Shown here: positions 43,991 to 55,339 of the stretch, piece after piece
Layout: each line of letters begins with the position of its first letter
Position numbering within the stretch: position 1 is the stretch's first letter
NCBI RefSeq assembly: GCF_030867095.1
Contig: NC_081830.1
Location: 34,827,832-34,891,831, forward strand
Source: Alligator mississippiensis
Lineage: Eukaryota > Chordata > Crocodylia > Alligatoridae
Direction: 5' to 3'
Length of the DNA: 64,000 nt
Notes under the pieces: generated by a model
Told to the model about the DNA's origin: nothing
What the model saw: the letters and a program-made list of their open reading frames with translations, nothing else
The model's database searches: none
Position numbers and translations under genes: made by a program

Positions 43991-44205
43991 TTCTTCACAA
44001 TTCACACTCCATATTCATCCACAACTTTGTCTTGAGGCAAAGACTTGATATCTCATGGTGAAAGCCATACATTTCTGCAAAGTCGCAAAATTCCCTTTTA
44101 TTGAACTGTGGTCCATTGTCAGTAATTACAGTTTTTGGAATCCTAGGGCATGCAAATATAGATTTAATATACTTGACAACTGTTGTCACTGTGGCATCTT
44201 CAAAC
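43990..44205 (-). mobile_element. Integrase scrap of a Gypsy-like LTR element, fossil
   Basis: The minus strand encodes PKTVITDNGPQFNKREF followed by CDFAEMYGFHHEISS, the DNGPQF signature and following helix of the integrase core of Gypsy/Ty3-type elements. Only about 210 bp survive, cut at 44205 by a CR1 tail. An isolated, broken relic. Confidence 0.75.
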
Positions 44206-45395
44206 ATCGTTAAATAGTTCTAGTTCCTTCAACATTTCCTTATAAGCCACGCTTCCCAGGCCTTTACTAATTTTTGTCAGTCCTTGCTGGATTCCTTTTA
44301 ATTTATCCACATGCTTCTTGAAATGCAGGACCCGCAGGTGAAATACCACTGTTACTGAATAGAGCAGAAGAATCACTTCCCTTGCAAGAGACACCCCTAT
44401 TAACACAATCCAATATGCTGTTGGGGGTCTTTTCCCCCAAGAAGAACACACTATTAGCTGATATTCAGCTTAGGGTCTACTATAACCTCCAAATCCATCT
44501 CTGCAGTACTGCAGGCTAGCCACTCATTCTCCAGTTTATATTTGTTCATGTGATTATTCCTTCCCAATTCCTCGTTGAATTTCATTTATTTGATTTCAGA
44601 AAATTTCTCCAATCTATTCAATTTATTCTGGATCCTGTCCCTACACTCCAGAGAGTATCTACACCTTCACCTGACTTGGTTCTGCCTGCAAATCTGTTAA
44701 TCATGAATTCGATCCTACCCTGCAAATAATCAATTACAATATTAAGCAATACTAGGTCCAGGACAGATCCCTGGGGGACTCCACTTGATATGTCCTCCCA
44801 ACTAGACATTGATCCACTGAGGAGACTACTCATTTGGTATATCTACATGTGAAATCAATGCAACACGATAGACTCTGGAGCTGTTTGACTCTGCATGACA
44901 TCTATACATGAGCCCAGAAGAGCAGCAATTTGAGTGGGGGCAGAGCAGGCCCCTGGCTGGCTGAGCTGACCAGGCACAATGTACACCCCTGATCACTGTC
45001 TCCATGTTCATTTCAGTACTATCCTATGGAAGAGTTAATTAGTTTACTGAACCCTAATACTGGCACACATGTAGACTGTGATTCTTTACTGTGGATCTAA
45101 TTAATCAACTCTGAAGTAAAGTGCATGTGTAGATCCACCCACTGAGGACAATGATACAACAGTTCTGTCCATATTACAGGCTAGATGAAAATACTCTAAT
45201 TCCTTAGTCTGTTACCAAGAATGCCATGTAAAACAGTTTTAAAAGCCTTTCTTAAGTCAAGCTATATCACTTCCAGTGCTCTTCCCTCATCCATAGAGCC
45301 TGTGACCTTATAGAAGGAAATCCGGTTGGTCAGACATTTTCTGTGATGACCATAATCAGCTTGGTCTGCAGCAGTGCCAACTAGAGCCTGATCCT
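44205..45395 (-). mobile_element. CR1 LINE fragment with a MITE insertion
   Basis: The minus strand reads [16 protein letters not shown] and the C-terminal HFKKHVDKLKGIQQ-like region; the outer part (45150-45395) is RT sequence around the tail of the palm (CFFLYKVTGSMDEGRALEV-like). Interrupted between about 44826 and 45140. Heavily decayed. Confidence 0.85.
44826..45140. mobile_element. MITE-like insertion in CR1
   Basis: Left GGTATATCTACATGTG and right GCATGTGTAGATCCACCC form imperfect inverted ends around about 300 bp without coding capacity. Flanking CR1 motifs resume on both sides. Confidence 0.5.
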
Positions 45396-45639
45396 CCCCA
45401 CAATATGGCTGGCTCCATCCTTATGCTCCTCCCTAACCCTATATTATCTCCTTCCTAATCTTGAAGAATGGATATAGTGGAGAAGCAGGGAAGTTTTCTC
45501 CCTGTGAACTTTGAAAAAGTCCTGCATGACCTTCCATAAACAAAATGGAGAAATGTGGACTACACAAAATTACTATGAGGTGGATAGACAACAATAGCTG
45601 CAAGCAAAGGGTAATTAGAAATGGATTAACGTCAGGAAT

Positions 45640-46380
45640 GGACACATCCTGAGGATCAACATATGGCTGCACAGATGGTATCACTAGCAGGGCTTTGGCT
45701 TCTTCAACCATGGGATGTTGTTCCAAGAAGGAGGGTTGCTAGGAAGAGATGGGATCCACCTGATGAGGAGAGGGAAGAGCATCTTCACAGACAGGCTAAC
45801 CACACCTTGCCGTGCATCTATAAATGCATCACAAGCAGGTCCAGGGAGGTGATCCTTCCCCTCTACCCAGCGTTGGTCAGACCACAGTTGGAGTACTGCG
45901 TCCAGTTCTGGGCGCTGCACTTCAAGAGGGATGTGGCTAGCATTGAGAGGATTCAGAGGAGGGCCACTTGGGCAGGCCCTACAAAGAGAGACTAAAGGGC
46001 CTGAACCTATTCAGACTCCACAAGAGAGGCTGGGAGGGGATCTGGTGGCCATTTACAAACTCACCAGGGGGGACCAGCGAGAATTGGGGTAGGTTCTGTT
46101 CACCCAGGCACCACCCGGGGTTACTAGGAATAATGGCCACAAATTGTTAGAGACAAGGTTCAGGCTGGATCTCAGGAGACATTACGTTACAATTAGGGCT
46201 GCCAGGCTCTGGAATGGGCTCCCAAGGGAAGTGGTGCTCTCTCCTACCTTGGGGGTCTTTAAGAAGAGGCTTGACAGATATTTGGCTGGGGTGATATGAC
46301 CCCAAAACTCGTTCCAAACCTGATGATGTGTTTAGGTCCCTTTCAACCCTAAGAACTATGATACTATGGTACTATGACAC
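45640..46380 (+). mobile_element. CR1 LINE with internal deletion
   Basis: 45640-45790 (CAGGGCTTTGGCTTCTTCAA, GGTTGCTAGGAAGAGATGGG) belongs to the 5' part of CR1. It then passes directly into the C-terminal RT part (YCVQFWALHFKRDVASIERI) and a complete 3' end at about 46378 (ATGATACTATGGTACTATGAC). Confidence 0.88.
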
Positions 46381-46985
46381 CTAGTGAGCAGGGCTTTAAA
46401 CTAGGTTTACTGATTCACAGTAATCCAGGAGCATTTAATTACTGACCAGGAGTAAAATCAAAACCTGCAAATTTATAAATACATTTCCTCTGTAAAAGGG
46501 GGAGTAATTTGCTTGTTTAATTTATGTCCTTATCTGCATTTCTGTATCCCTTCCCCACTCCTAGTTTTCATTCACTTTTGATCACTTGCTTCATTGGGAC
46601 GGATGGACAGGGACACACTACACTATACAGTGACAGAAACCTTTCTTAAATGACTGATTTCACCTAAACCCATTACTCATGGAAAGCATGTTTGCTGTTC
46701 CCAAGATGTGATCTGACCTTTGTCAGAGCACCAAGGGTGCCTGATCCAGCTTCATTTCTTCCATTTACTGGGAAGCAGTGAGCCAATACAGTTAGCTTAT
46801 GACTGTTATGTGGTCATCTGCAACCTACTGTACTAGTAATAAGCCAGTGAGCCCACCTGCATCTTCCTGCACTCTCTGATGCACTCACTCATGACAGACA
46901 GGAAGGCAAGGGGTGGGAATCTGTTCCCTCTCCACCCAGCACTATGTTCATCACCCTGGAGGACAGGCAGGGGGACACATTTAAC
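46381..46985. other. Intergenic, nothing recognised
   Basis: No gene or nameable repeat. Confidence 0.45.
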
Positions 46986-46989
46986 ATGA

Positions 46990-47390
46990 CCCTCCAATAA
47001 CATCTTATATGCAGGGAAAATCATAACAAATTTATAATTTTCCATGTATAGAATTTAATTATTGAAGGGTCATCTTAAATTCAAAGTCATCTTGGATTTG
47101 GGTAAATATAGTAGTTCTCCTTAGGTGCTTCTGCCTTTCTTATTATGAAACCTATTGATTTGCATATATTTCTCTGGTGTTATCACAGAGGTGTGTGGGG
47201 TTTATGCAACCAGCTAAAATTTAACATTGTTATGTTTCATTACCATTAGGTATGAAAATATCTAAGATTAACAGTGTAAGGTTCCTACCTCTGTAAACTT
47301 CAATTGCTTTCTCGTAAAATGCTTCCCAATCCCTTGGCAAACAAAAATAAAACCAAAAAAAAAAAAATAATAATCCCCTGGATCTGACCA
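46990..47390 (-). repeat. Dispersed repeat, copy 1
   Basis: Shared with 57365-57705 in opposite orientation: GGTCATCTTAAATTCAAAGT / TTGGATTTGGGTAAATATAG match the complement of ACCATATTTACCTGAATCCA / ATTTAAGATAACCCCCCAAT. Further in, both copies have a T-rich tract followed by a short frame (RDWEAFYEKAIEVYR here, RDWETLHERAVEIYR there). Family unknown. Confidence 0.7.
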
Positions 47391-48139
47391 ACTTGTCCCA
47401 GAAAAGCTGGAGAGCTGCATTCCCAGTTGCCTTGTTATTACAAATCAGGGTTGAAGGTGGGGCAAGGGAAGAAGGAGAAGGAAGGGCAAGGGTTCTCTCT
47501 CTTACAGCCAAGGAAGCTAAATTAAAAAGAATCAGTTACCAAATTATTTCCACAAATACCACTTTGCACCACAGTGCTAGTCAGCTGTGCATCCAGCAGT
47601 GAAGCAGTGTGTAGACAGAGTCTGGTCAGACCCTTCCCTGGTGGACTTCCTGGCTGCATCCATCAAGCAATGAAGCATATTTGTGGGAGGTCTCACAGGA
47701 TTGACAGTGGCTCAGCTTAAGGGTGCTTTATTTTTCAGGTGCCAAGAGTGCCTCTGAGCTATGTGTAGTTCAATGTGAGTAGCAGTCAGCTGTCCCAAAA
47801 GGATCTAGTCAGAGAGTGGAATCACCCAATTACCACTATGGGTGGGTTGGGGTAAAATAGGATCACCCGCCAAAGATTCGCAAGTAACTCCATATTTCTC
47901 TCACGGAGATACTTCCCTGTCCAGTGGTGGGACTAGAGTTGCCATTAAACTTGGTTAGGATAAGTCAGAGTGCATTGCAGGCTGCACTTGGGTTACTTAG
48001 TGTGTGGAACAGCATTGTACCTTAACTCCCCATCTTTCAGGCAAGTGCACAAAGCATTGAGAAACTGGGAAGGAGGTAAGGCAAACATCCCATGGAATTA
48101 AGCTGCTATCCCAAGAAATGAGACCAGCCACTTGTCCTG
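47391..48139. other. Intergenic before a CR1 copy
   Basis: No gene seen. The last few hundred bases may include the 5' untranslated part of the CR1 element at 48140-51147. Confidence 0.4.
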
Positions 48140-51100
48140 CCAGTGAAAGGAGATGTCTCAAGTTCTGCCACAGTCAAGCACCTAAGCTTTAAACTAGCCT
48201 CGTCAGGGGGAGGGGAAGATGAGGGCGGGGGAAGCTGTGGACCACCAAAACATGTGGCACCCACAAGGACAGCCCAGCCTGAAGAAAGAGAACATTGGGA
48301 ACCTGCAAGCCATGGGGCAGCCAGTACTACAGCACAGGTAAGCAACAAGAAGGTAAGAAATAAGGGGCCCCTTGGGATTCAGAGCTGGGGGGCAGCAAAG
48401 GCACCAGGCGCAGGGCTCAAGTGGCTATATACTAATGCTAGGAGCATGGGGAACAAGCAGGATGAACTAGTGCTCTTGCTTGCACTAAACACCTATGACT
48501 TAGTGGGGCTAACGGAAACCTGGTGGGATTCGTCCCACGACTGGGCGGTACATATTGAGGGTTATAGATTGTACAGAAAGGACAGGGTGAGGAAAAAAAG
48601 GGAGAGGGGTTGCGCTCTATGTCAATGAGCAATATACATCAACCCTCATCAAGACGGAATCGAAGGATGAGGAAGTAGAAGGATTGTGGGTTAGGCTACA
48701 TGGGGGGCAAGGAGAAGGGGATTTGGTGGTAGGGGTCTACTACAGACCCCCACACCAAGGGAAAAATAGATTCGGGGCTCCTGAGGCAGCTCTCGGAGAG
48801 CATAAAAGCTAAAGAGACGGTAGTCATGGGGGACCTAAACTACTCAGACATCTGCTGGGAGACGCAGACGGCAAAGTCCCACCGTTCATGCAGGTTTCTA
48901 ACCTGTGTTCAGGACCTCCACCTGACACAGGAGGTACACGGTCCCACTAGGGGGAATGCCTTACTGGATCTGGTATTGGCAACGGGGGGTGATATGGTAG
49001 GGGACCTACAGATCGGTAGCCATCTGGGGGACAGTGATCACCTAATAATAGAATTCACCATAAGACATCGAGTGGGTAAGGTAACTAGTAGGGTGAAAGT
49101 GCTAGACTTTAGGAAAGCTGATTTCAATGAACTCAGGCAATTAGTCAAGGACGCACGGCAGAGTAGGAGTTTTGAAGTGATGGGAGCCCAAGAAGGGTGG
49201 CTGTGCCTTAAGAAAATGATCCTTCAGGCACAAGGCGAGATGATCCCGATGCGAGGAAAAGGAGGAAAGGGGGCCAGGAGGTTTCCTTGGCTGACCAGAG
49301 AAATCCAGGGCAGCCTAAGGGCCAAAAGGGGAGCACATAAAAAGTGGAAACAGGGAAAGATCACCAAAGACGAATATACTTCCTCTGCTTGTGCTTGTAG
49401 GGAGGCAGTTAGACGGGCCAAAGCTACCGTGGAGCTGAGGATGGCATCCCAAGTAAAGGACAACAAGAAATTGTTTTTTAGATATATAGGGAGTAAAAGG
49501 AAGGCCCAGGGAGGAATAGGACCCCTGCTAAATGGGCAGAAACAATTGGTGACGGACAGGGGGGACAAGGCTGAACTCCTCAACGAGTTCTTTGCCTCAG
49601 TGTTCCTAAGAGAGGGGCACGACAAGTGTCTCACTGGGGTTGTAGAGAGGCAACAGCAAGACGCCAGACTACCATGCATAGACCCTGAGATGGTGCAGAG
49701 TCACTTGGAAGAACTGGATGCCTTTAAGTTGGCAGGCCCGGATGAGCCCCATCCGAGGGTACTGAAGGCACTGGCCTACATCATTGCAGAGCCACTGGCG
49801 GTAATATTTGAACGCTCATGGCACATGGGCCAAGTCCTGGAGGACTGGAAAAGGGCCAATGTGGTCTCCATTTTCAAGAAGGGGAGGAAGGAGAACCCAG
49901 GCAACTATAGGCCAGTCAGTCTCACCTCCATCCTTGGCAAAATCTTTGAAAAAATTATCAAGGCTCACGTTTGCGAGAGCCCGCAGGACAAATTATGCTG
50001 AGGGGAAACCAGCATGGGTTCGTAGCAGGCAGATCGTGCCTGACTAAGCTAGTCTCTTTTTATGACCAGGTTACGAAACTCCTGGACACAGGAGGGGAGG
50101 GGTGGATGTCGTATACTTAGATTTCAGGAAGGCCTTCGATACGGTATCCCACCCCATACTGGTGAACAAGTTAAGAGGCTGTGACTTGGATGACTACACA
50201 GTCCGGTGGGTGGTGAATTGGCTGGAGGGTCGCACCCAGAGAATCGTGGTGGATGGGTCGGTTTCAACCTGGAAGGGTGTGGGCAGTGGGGTCCCGCAGG
50301 GCTCGGTCCTTGGACCGATACTCTTCAATTTCTTCATCAGCGAATTGGACAAGGGAGTGAAATGTACTCTGTCCAAGTTTGCAGATGACACAAAGCTATG
50401 GGGAGAAGTGGACACGCCGGAGGGCAGGGAACAGCTGTAAGCAGACCTGGACAGGTTGGACAAATGGGCAGAAAACAACAGAATGCAGTTCAGCAAGGAG
50501 AAATGCAAAGTGCTGCACCTAGGGAGGAAAAATGTCCAGCACACATACAGCCTAGGGAATGACCTGCTGGGTGGCACAGAAGTGGAAAGGGATCTTCCCC
50601 TCTATCGGGCGCTGTTCAGACCGCACTTGGAGTACTGCGTGCAATTCCGGGCACCGCACTTCAAGAGGCATGCAGATAACCTGGAGAGGGTCCAGAGAAG
50701 GGCCACTCGTATGGTTAAGGGCCTGCAGACCAAGCCCTACGAGGAGAGACTAGAGAACCTGGACCTTTTCAGCCTCCACAAAAGAAGGTTGAGAGGCGAC
50801 CTTGTGGCTGCCTATAAGTTCATCACAGGGGCACAGAAGGGAATTGGTGTTTTTATTCACCAAGGCATCCCCAGGTGTTACAAGAAATAATGGCCACAAG
50901 CTAGGAGAGAGCAGATTTAGACTGGACATTAGGAAGAACTTCTTCACAGTTCGAGTGGCCAAGGTCTGGAACGGGCTCCCAAGGGAGGTGGTGCTCTCCC
51001 CTACCCTGGGGGTCTTCAAGAGGAGGTTAGATAAGCATCTAGCTGGGGTCATCTAGACCCAGCACTCTTTCCTGCCTATGCAGGGGGTCGGACTCGATGA

Positions 51101-51147
51101 TCTATTGAGGTCCCTTCCAACCCTAACATCTATGAATCTATAAATCT
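48140..51147 (+). mobile_element. Nearly complete CR1 LINE ORF2
   Basis: The best preserved CR1 here. Endonuclease motifs: KWLYTNARSMGNKQDEL and LTETWW (48418-48530), VGVYYRPP near 48735, GDLNYSDICWE (48829-48861), RGNALLDLVL and SDHLIIEF (to 49060). Reverse transcriptase: VVSIFKKGRKENPGNYRPVS (49861-49920), [13 protein letters not shown] (50126-50164), [16 protein letters not shown] (50287-50334), [10 protein letters not shown] (50379-50408). The 3' end is ATCTATGAATCTATAAATC. It is defective: a frame change near 48626, another near 49995, a stop at 50438-50440 (TAA for an expected CAA) and about 120 bp missing near 50591. ORF1 is not recognised upstream. Confidence 0.95.
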
Positions 51148-51853
51148 AAGCTCTGTTAAGAGTGAGAGGTCAAACAACTTTGTGCTCCACATGCCCTTCT
51201 GGCTTCCTCCAAGCTCTACATCCAGACAGGACTGTGCCCTTTGAAAGAAGTCCAGTGCCATGTAGGTACCCAAAACACCCAGTGACCAAAATACTTTAGG
51301 TGCCTTTGAAAGACATGGTTTAAGTAACTTGGAACCTTTCAACATGAAAAATGTCTGGTTAGAGAGAGAAGCTGGTACAACTTGTGTGACAAGTCTTTAT
51401 CTGTGGAACAAGTTTCAACTCTTATTCCTATTCAGGTACAAAACAGCCCAAGTTATTTGATCCTCAGAATACTTTGCGGGGAATGTTTCTGTAGAGATGA
51501 CATGGTGGCTTATTGGGTCCGAGGGGGTGGGGTTGAAGGGAACTGTTATAGGTTATGTCTCCATGGAAGTTCCAAGTATTGAAATGGTTGAATTCTGCTG
51601 ATTGCTGAAGGCTAAGTTGTTACTGCGTTGTGAATACAGGCTGGGGTTCCCAAACATAATTACACAATTGCATAACTCTTATTAATTTCTAATGGAAACT
51701 GTATACTCAAATTATAAGATAGCTTTAGGAACACTGGGCACAGCACAACTTGGGCTTTTTAGTTGACCTTACTGACAATTTTCCATGAAGATTTAAAAAA
51801 AAAAAAAATTGACAAACTAAACACACACACACATTATATATAAATAAAATATG

Positions 51854-51855
<2 letters not shown>
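51148..51855. other. Intergenic, nothing recognised
   Basis: Ordinary sequence with a poly(A) run near 51793. No gene. Confidence 0.45.

Positions 51856-51898
<43 letters not shown>
51856..51898. repeat. (TG)n microsatellite
   Basis: About 21 uninterrupted TG units. It runs into the TG of the LTR-like block at 51895. Confidence 0.95.
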
Positions 51899-51899
<1 letters not shown>

Positions 51900-53438
51900 C
51901 GGCAGGGTCCTACATGAGGGCCATGATCTCCTTAAGGCCCTCTCTCCGTGCCAATTCAGCCCAAGGGCACCCTCTATTCTTGCCCGCCACGTCTTTGATG
52001 TTCAGTAAATATGTTGGGAGGATGCCTTACATCTCCTCGGCACAGTTAGCTGGGACTTCCATCCCCGTGTTCTCCCGGACCCCACCAGGGGTCTCCCGGT
52101 ACACTGGGTGCGTTCCAGGCACCCTAGCCTTATGGGCTGCGCGTGGCTCCTACCAACCCCTAATACCACGCCCCAAGCCTCGCAGATGTAATAGACGTTG
52201 GTGTGTCTCTCTATATACGTACACTGCCCCCTTCTTCTGGGGCCTTCTCTAGTGCTGCCCCCTTCCCTGGGGCCTTCTCTCATAAGGCGCTCCCCTCTTT
52301 GGGGCTCACCATGCCCACCTTGGGCTTCCTAAAATGCTGCCCACTTCTCTGGGGCCTTTTCTAGTGCTGCCCCTCTTCTCTGGGGCCTCCTCTAAAAGTG
52401 TTGTCCCACTCAGGGACCCTTGCCCGCTTTGGGACTCTATATCGAACCTCCGGTCTTTCAGGCCCGCCGCGCTGCTTCCCCTTTTCCGGGATGGTGTACT
52501 GCTATCCCTTTTTCCTGGGGACCACCGCAGCACCCTGTCCTTCTCTTGGGCGCACCCTGCTGCTATCCCTTTTTCCTGGGGACCACCACAGCACCCTGCC
52601 CTTCTCTTGGGTTTTCTGCAGTGCTAGCCTGTTACCGGGCTCGTCATGCCTGTCCTGGGCTTCTCACATATTGCCCCTCTCAGGCCTTTCACATAGTGTT
52701 GCCCCCTTCTCTAGGGCCTTCCGCAATGCTGCCCCCTTTCTGGGGCTGGCTGTGCCCACACTGGGCTCCCTAATAGTGCTGCCCCCTCCTTGGGGCTCGC
52801 TGTGCCCACGCTGGGCTTCTCTAAAGTGCACTCCCCCTCTTCCTGGGACTCACCACGCCCACGCTCAGGCTTTCTAGTAGTGCCCCCTCCTGGGGCTCAT
52901 CGTGCCCGCGCTGGGGCTTCTCCAAAACGCCCCTCTCTGGGGCTGGGGTCTACGCACCCTGTAAGTTGCGCCCTTACTGGCGCCGGGGTCCTCACACCCT
53001 CTTGTGAGTCCCCAATGAGGCCTCCTCCAACCCCTAATAGCCTCACTCAAACCACCAGTGTAATACCAACACTAAAGCAAACATAAGCCTCCTGGCTATA
53101 ACCAAAACCTAAGGCACTGAGCCATAACAACATAAGCCTCCTGGCTGCAATTCAACACCATTGCTCCAGCCTCTAGAGCGATCAAGGTTCTCCCTATATC
53201 CTGGCTGAGGGAGCTCCCGCCTCTCCAGCTGCTAGCAGGAAACTGCCAGCCTGGCTTCAGCCCTGGGCTTTATAAGGACCAGGCCCTGCCTCCTACAGGC
53301 AGCTGATTCTCATTAGTTGCTCCGGCAACCTGCACCTGTACTCCCTAATCCCCACTAGGGCTCCTTATGCACTGCCAGAGCTTCTCCTCTGGCAGTTTTC
53401 CCCTCTCTAGGAGCGGGGCAGCGAGGTGCACCACGACA
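51895..53438 (-). mobile_element. LTR-like fossil, minus orientation, GC-rich
   Basis: On the minus strand it begins TGTCGTGGTGCACC and ends CTGCCGTCACA (TG...CA). A TATA box lies in CCTTATAAAGCCCAGGG (complement of 53265-53280), about 165 bp from the start. The rest is long and GC-rich with repeated GGGGCTC...GCCCACGCTGGGCTTC units at 30-120 bp spacing (52650-52950). No coding region on either side, so probably a solo LTR. The left end merges with a TG microsatellite, which hides any target duplication. Confidence 0.5.
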
Positions 53439-53532
53439 ATATATATATATAATAACAAACATATATATGTATCTGTTGTTAAACAACATCCCCTCTCCCT
53501 TTAGTATATAGTGTTCTTTCCCCTTCCTGGTC
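53439..53532. other. Short AT-rich spacer downstream of an OR
   Basis: (AT)n-like tract next to the LTR end, then the 3' side of the OR at 53533-54498. Confidence 0.6.
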
Positions 53533-54498
53533 TCAGAGACAAAAAACTCGCTTTATTGGTATCCTTACAAGGAAAAGCTTTGTTCCTAAGGCTTTCCTCA
53601 AGGAACATTTCACCTCTTCATTCCTCAGGGTATATATCAAAGGGTTCAGGACAGAGGTAATAACACTGTACATGAGGGTGGCTATCATGTCCCACTCAGG
53701 GGAGTAGTGAGTGGAAGGAGGTACATAGTTAAAGATAACTGGTACATACAGTAAAGCCACCACAGTAAGATGGGAAGCACAGGTGGAGAAGGCTTTCCTC
53801 CTCCCTTCCCATGACTGGACCTTCAGAAATAGGAAGGAGATAATGTAGAGGTAGGAGAGGATTGTAAGGATGAAGGGGCCTATCACAATTCCCCCTGTGA
53901 CAATGTTGAGCAGGCTCAGGTTGAGGTGTGTCCTGCTGCAGGCCAAGTTCAGCAAGGGCTTGATGTCACAGAAGAAGTGATGGATATGGTTGGGACCACA
54001 GAAGTGTAGCCTGGAGGTCAGGACAGAGTGCATCAGCGCATGCAGAAAACCAGTGGCCCAGGTGGCTGATGCCAGCAACAAGCAGGCCCGTTGGTTCATG
54101 ATCACTGTGTAACGTAGAGGGTTGCAGATGGCCACATAGCGGTCATAGGCCATGACAGCCAGCAGCATGGCCTCGCTGCTGCCCAGGAAGTGGAAGAAGT
54201 GGAGCTGGGCCAGGCAGCCAGGAAATGAGATGGCCTGGTGCTGTGACAGGAAGCCAGACAACATCTTGGGCACAGTGACTGTGGAGTAGAAGATGTCCAA
54301 GCAGGAGAGGTTTCCCAGGAAGAAGTACATGGGGGTGTGAAGTCGAGGCTCAGCTATTACCACAGCCACAATGGCACTGTTCCCCAATAGGCTGACCAGG
54401 TACAGCATCAGAAAGATTACAAAGAGGAACTGCTGCAGACCTTGGAGACTGGTTAGACCCATGAGGATGAATTCACTGACCTGTGTCTGGTTCTCCAT
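53533..54498 (-). CDS. Olfactory receptor, class II, OR12D-like
   Basis: Intact receptor of 321 residues when started at the ATG whose codon ends at 54498. Landmarks: N-glycosylation site NQT at 3-5; LHTPMYFFL at 53-61; MAYDRYVAIC at 116-125; conserved cysteines 95 and 177; SY at 215-216; KAFSTCASHLTVV at 235-247; VLNPLIYTLRN to 293. The frame stays open for 38 more codons upstream, but the chosen start aligns with the paralogue at 34311-35252, has G at -3 and +4 and gives a normal OR N-terminus. Residue 282 is Ser where the TM7 motif normally has Pro (TPxLNPxIY), an unusual change that could alter receptor folding. Sits within 100 bp of an LTR-like fossil. Confidence 0.95.
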   Translation of the reverse strand: MENQTQVSEFILMGLTSLQGLQQFLFVIFLMLYLVSLLGNSAIVAVVIAEPRLHTPMYFFLGNLSCLDIFYSTVTVPKMLSGFLSQHQAISFPGCLAQLHFFHFLGSSEAMLLAVMAYDRYVAICNPLRYTVIMNQRACLLLASATWATGFLHALMHSVLTSRLHFCGPNHIHHFFCDIKPLLNLACSRTHLNLSLLNIVTGGIVIGPFILTILSYLYIISFLFLKVQSWEGRRKAFSTCASHLTVVALLYVPVIFNYVPPSTHYSPEWDMIATLMYSVITSVLNPLIYTLRNEEVKCSLRKALGTKLFLVRIPIKRVFCL

Positions 54499-55335
54499 CC
54501 CTTTTGTTGGAAAAGAAGATGCAGGAGTACAAGGTGATGTAACAAACTCTGCAGTACACATAGGCACCTGTTTACAAGGCACCTTCCATGCAAGAGACTC
54601 AAGCATTGGCATTAATTAAACCTTTCCCAAGCTTCTCTGTGTTTAACAATCCCAATTCACAAACAGCATAACAGCAGTTTAAATGGTCAATATACAATGT
54701 GCATGTACACACACACACATACTTTAATGTACAGTGAACAAGGCAGCAGTCTTGTAGAAGAAAAATGTGTAACCTTGTCATTCAAGACTTCATCGCTATG
54801 CGTGGGTATAGTGAAGTGACAGAAACTCAGCTTTTTCTACCTTCTGCCTTAGCAACTCCAATAATGTCCGCTCATGCAGTGCTGTTATAAGACCATGTTT
54901 GTGTTACAGAACAACACCCAGGTAGTGTTATGTCATATAGTGTCATCACACCATGTGCTGTTTTCAAAGCCACACAATGCGTTTCATTAGAAAGATTCAA
55001 CCCTGAGTCACCAACCCTGATGCACAGACTGTTACCAGTTAAGCTATAGGACTAGCTATGTTATCTATCCCTGGTAGGCTGCTTTATCTTAGGGGTGGAT
55101 GAAGCTGGGTGCTGGGCATGGGGGAAGGTATAGAGTTCAGTTCACTCAGAGAGGCTGACAGAGAGAGAGAGGGAAACCATCTCAGGAACACTCTGGGTTT
55201 CCAATGTTATTTATTACTATGGCTGCTGTGGCTGCTGCTGAAAATAGGTAGGCAGCTAATATTCAGTGTACATCTGTTATCAGGTTGTGCCTGACCACCG
55301 TGATTGCCTTCCATGATGAGATGACTGGTTCTGTG
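54499..55335. other. Intergenic upstream of an OR gene
   Basis: The 5' non-coding exon(s) and promoter of the OR at 53533-54498 would lie in or beyond this stretch. I see no distinctive element. Confidence 0.45.
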
Positions 55336-55339
55336 GATA

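Noticed and set aside
51851-52252. 133-codon frame starting in the TG microsatellite
   Set aside because: It begins with poly-Cys/Val from the (TG)n run and continues through the LTR-like block without any motif.
54499-54612. 38-residue N-terminal extension of the OR at 53533-54498
   Set aside because: The paralogue has no such extension, OR N-termini are short, and the inner ATG has the better context.
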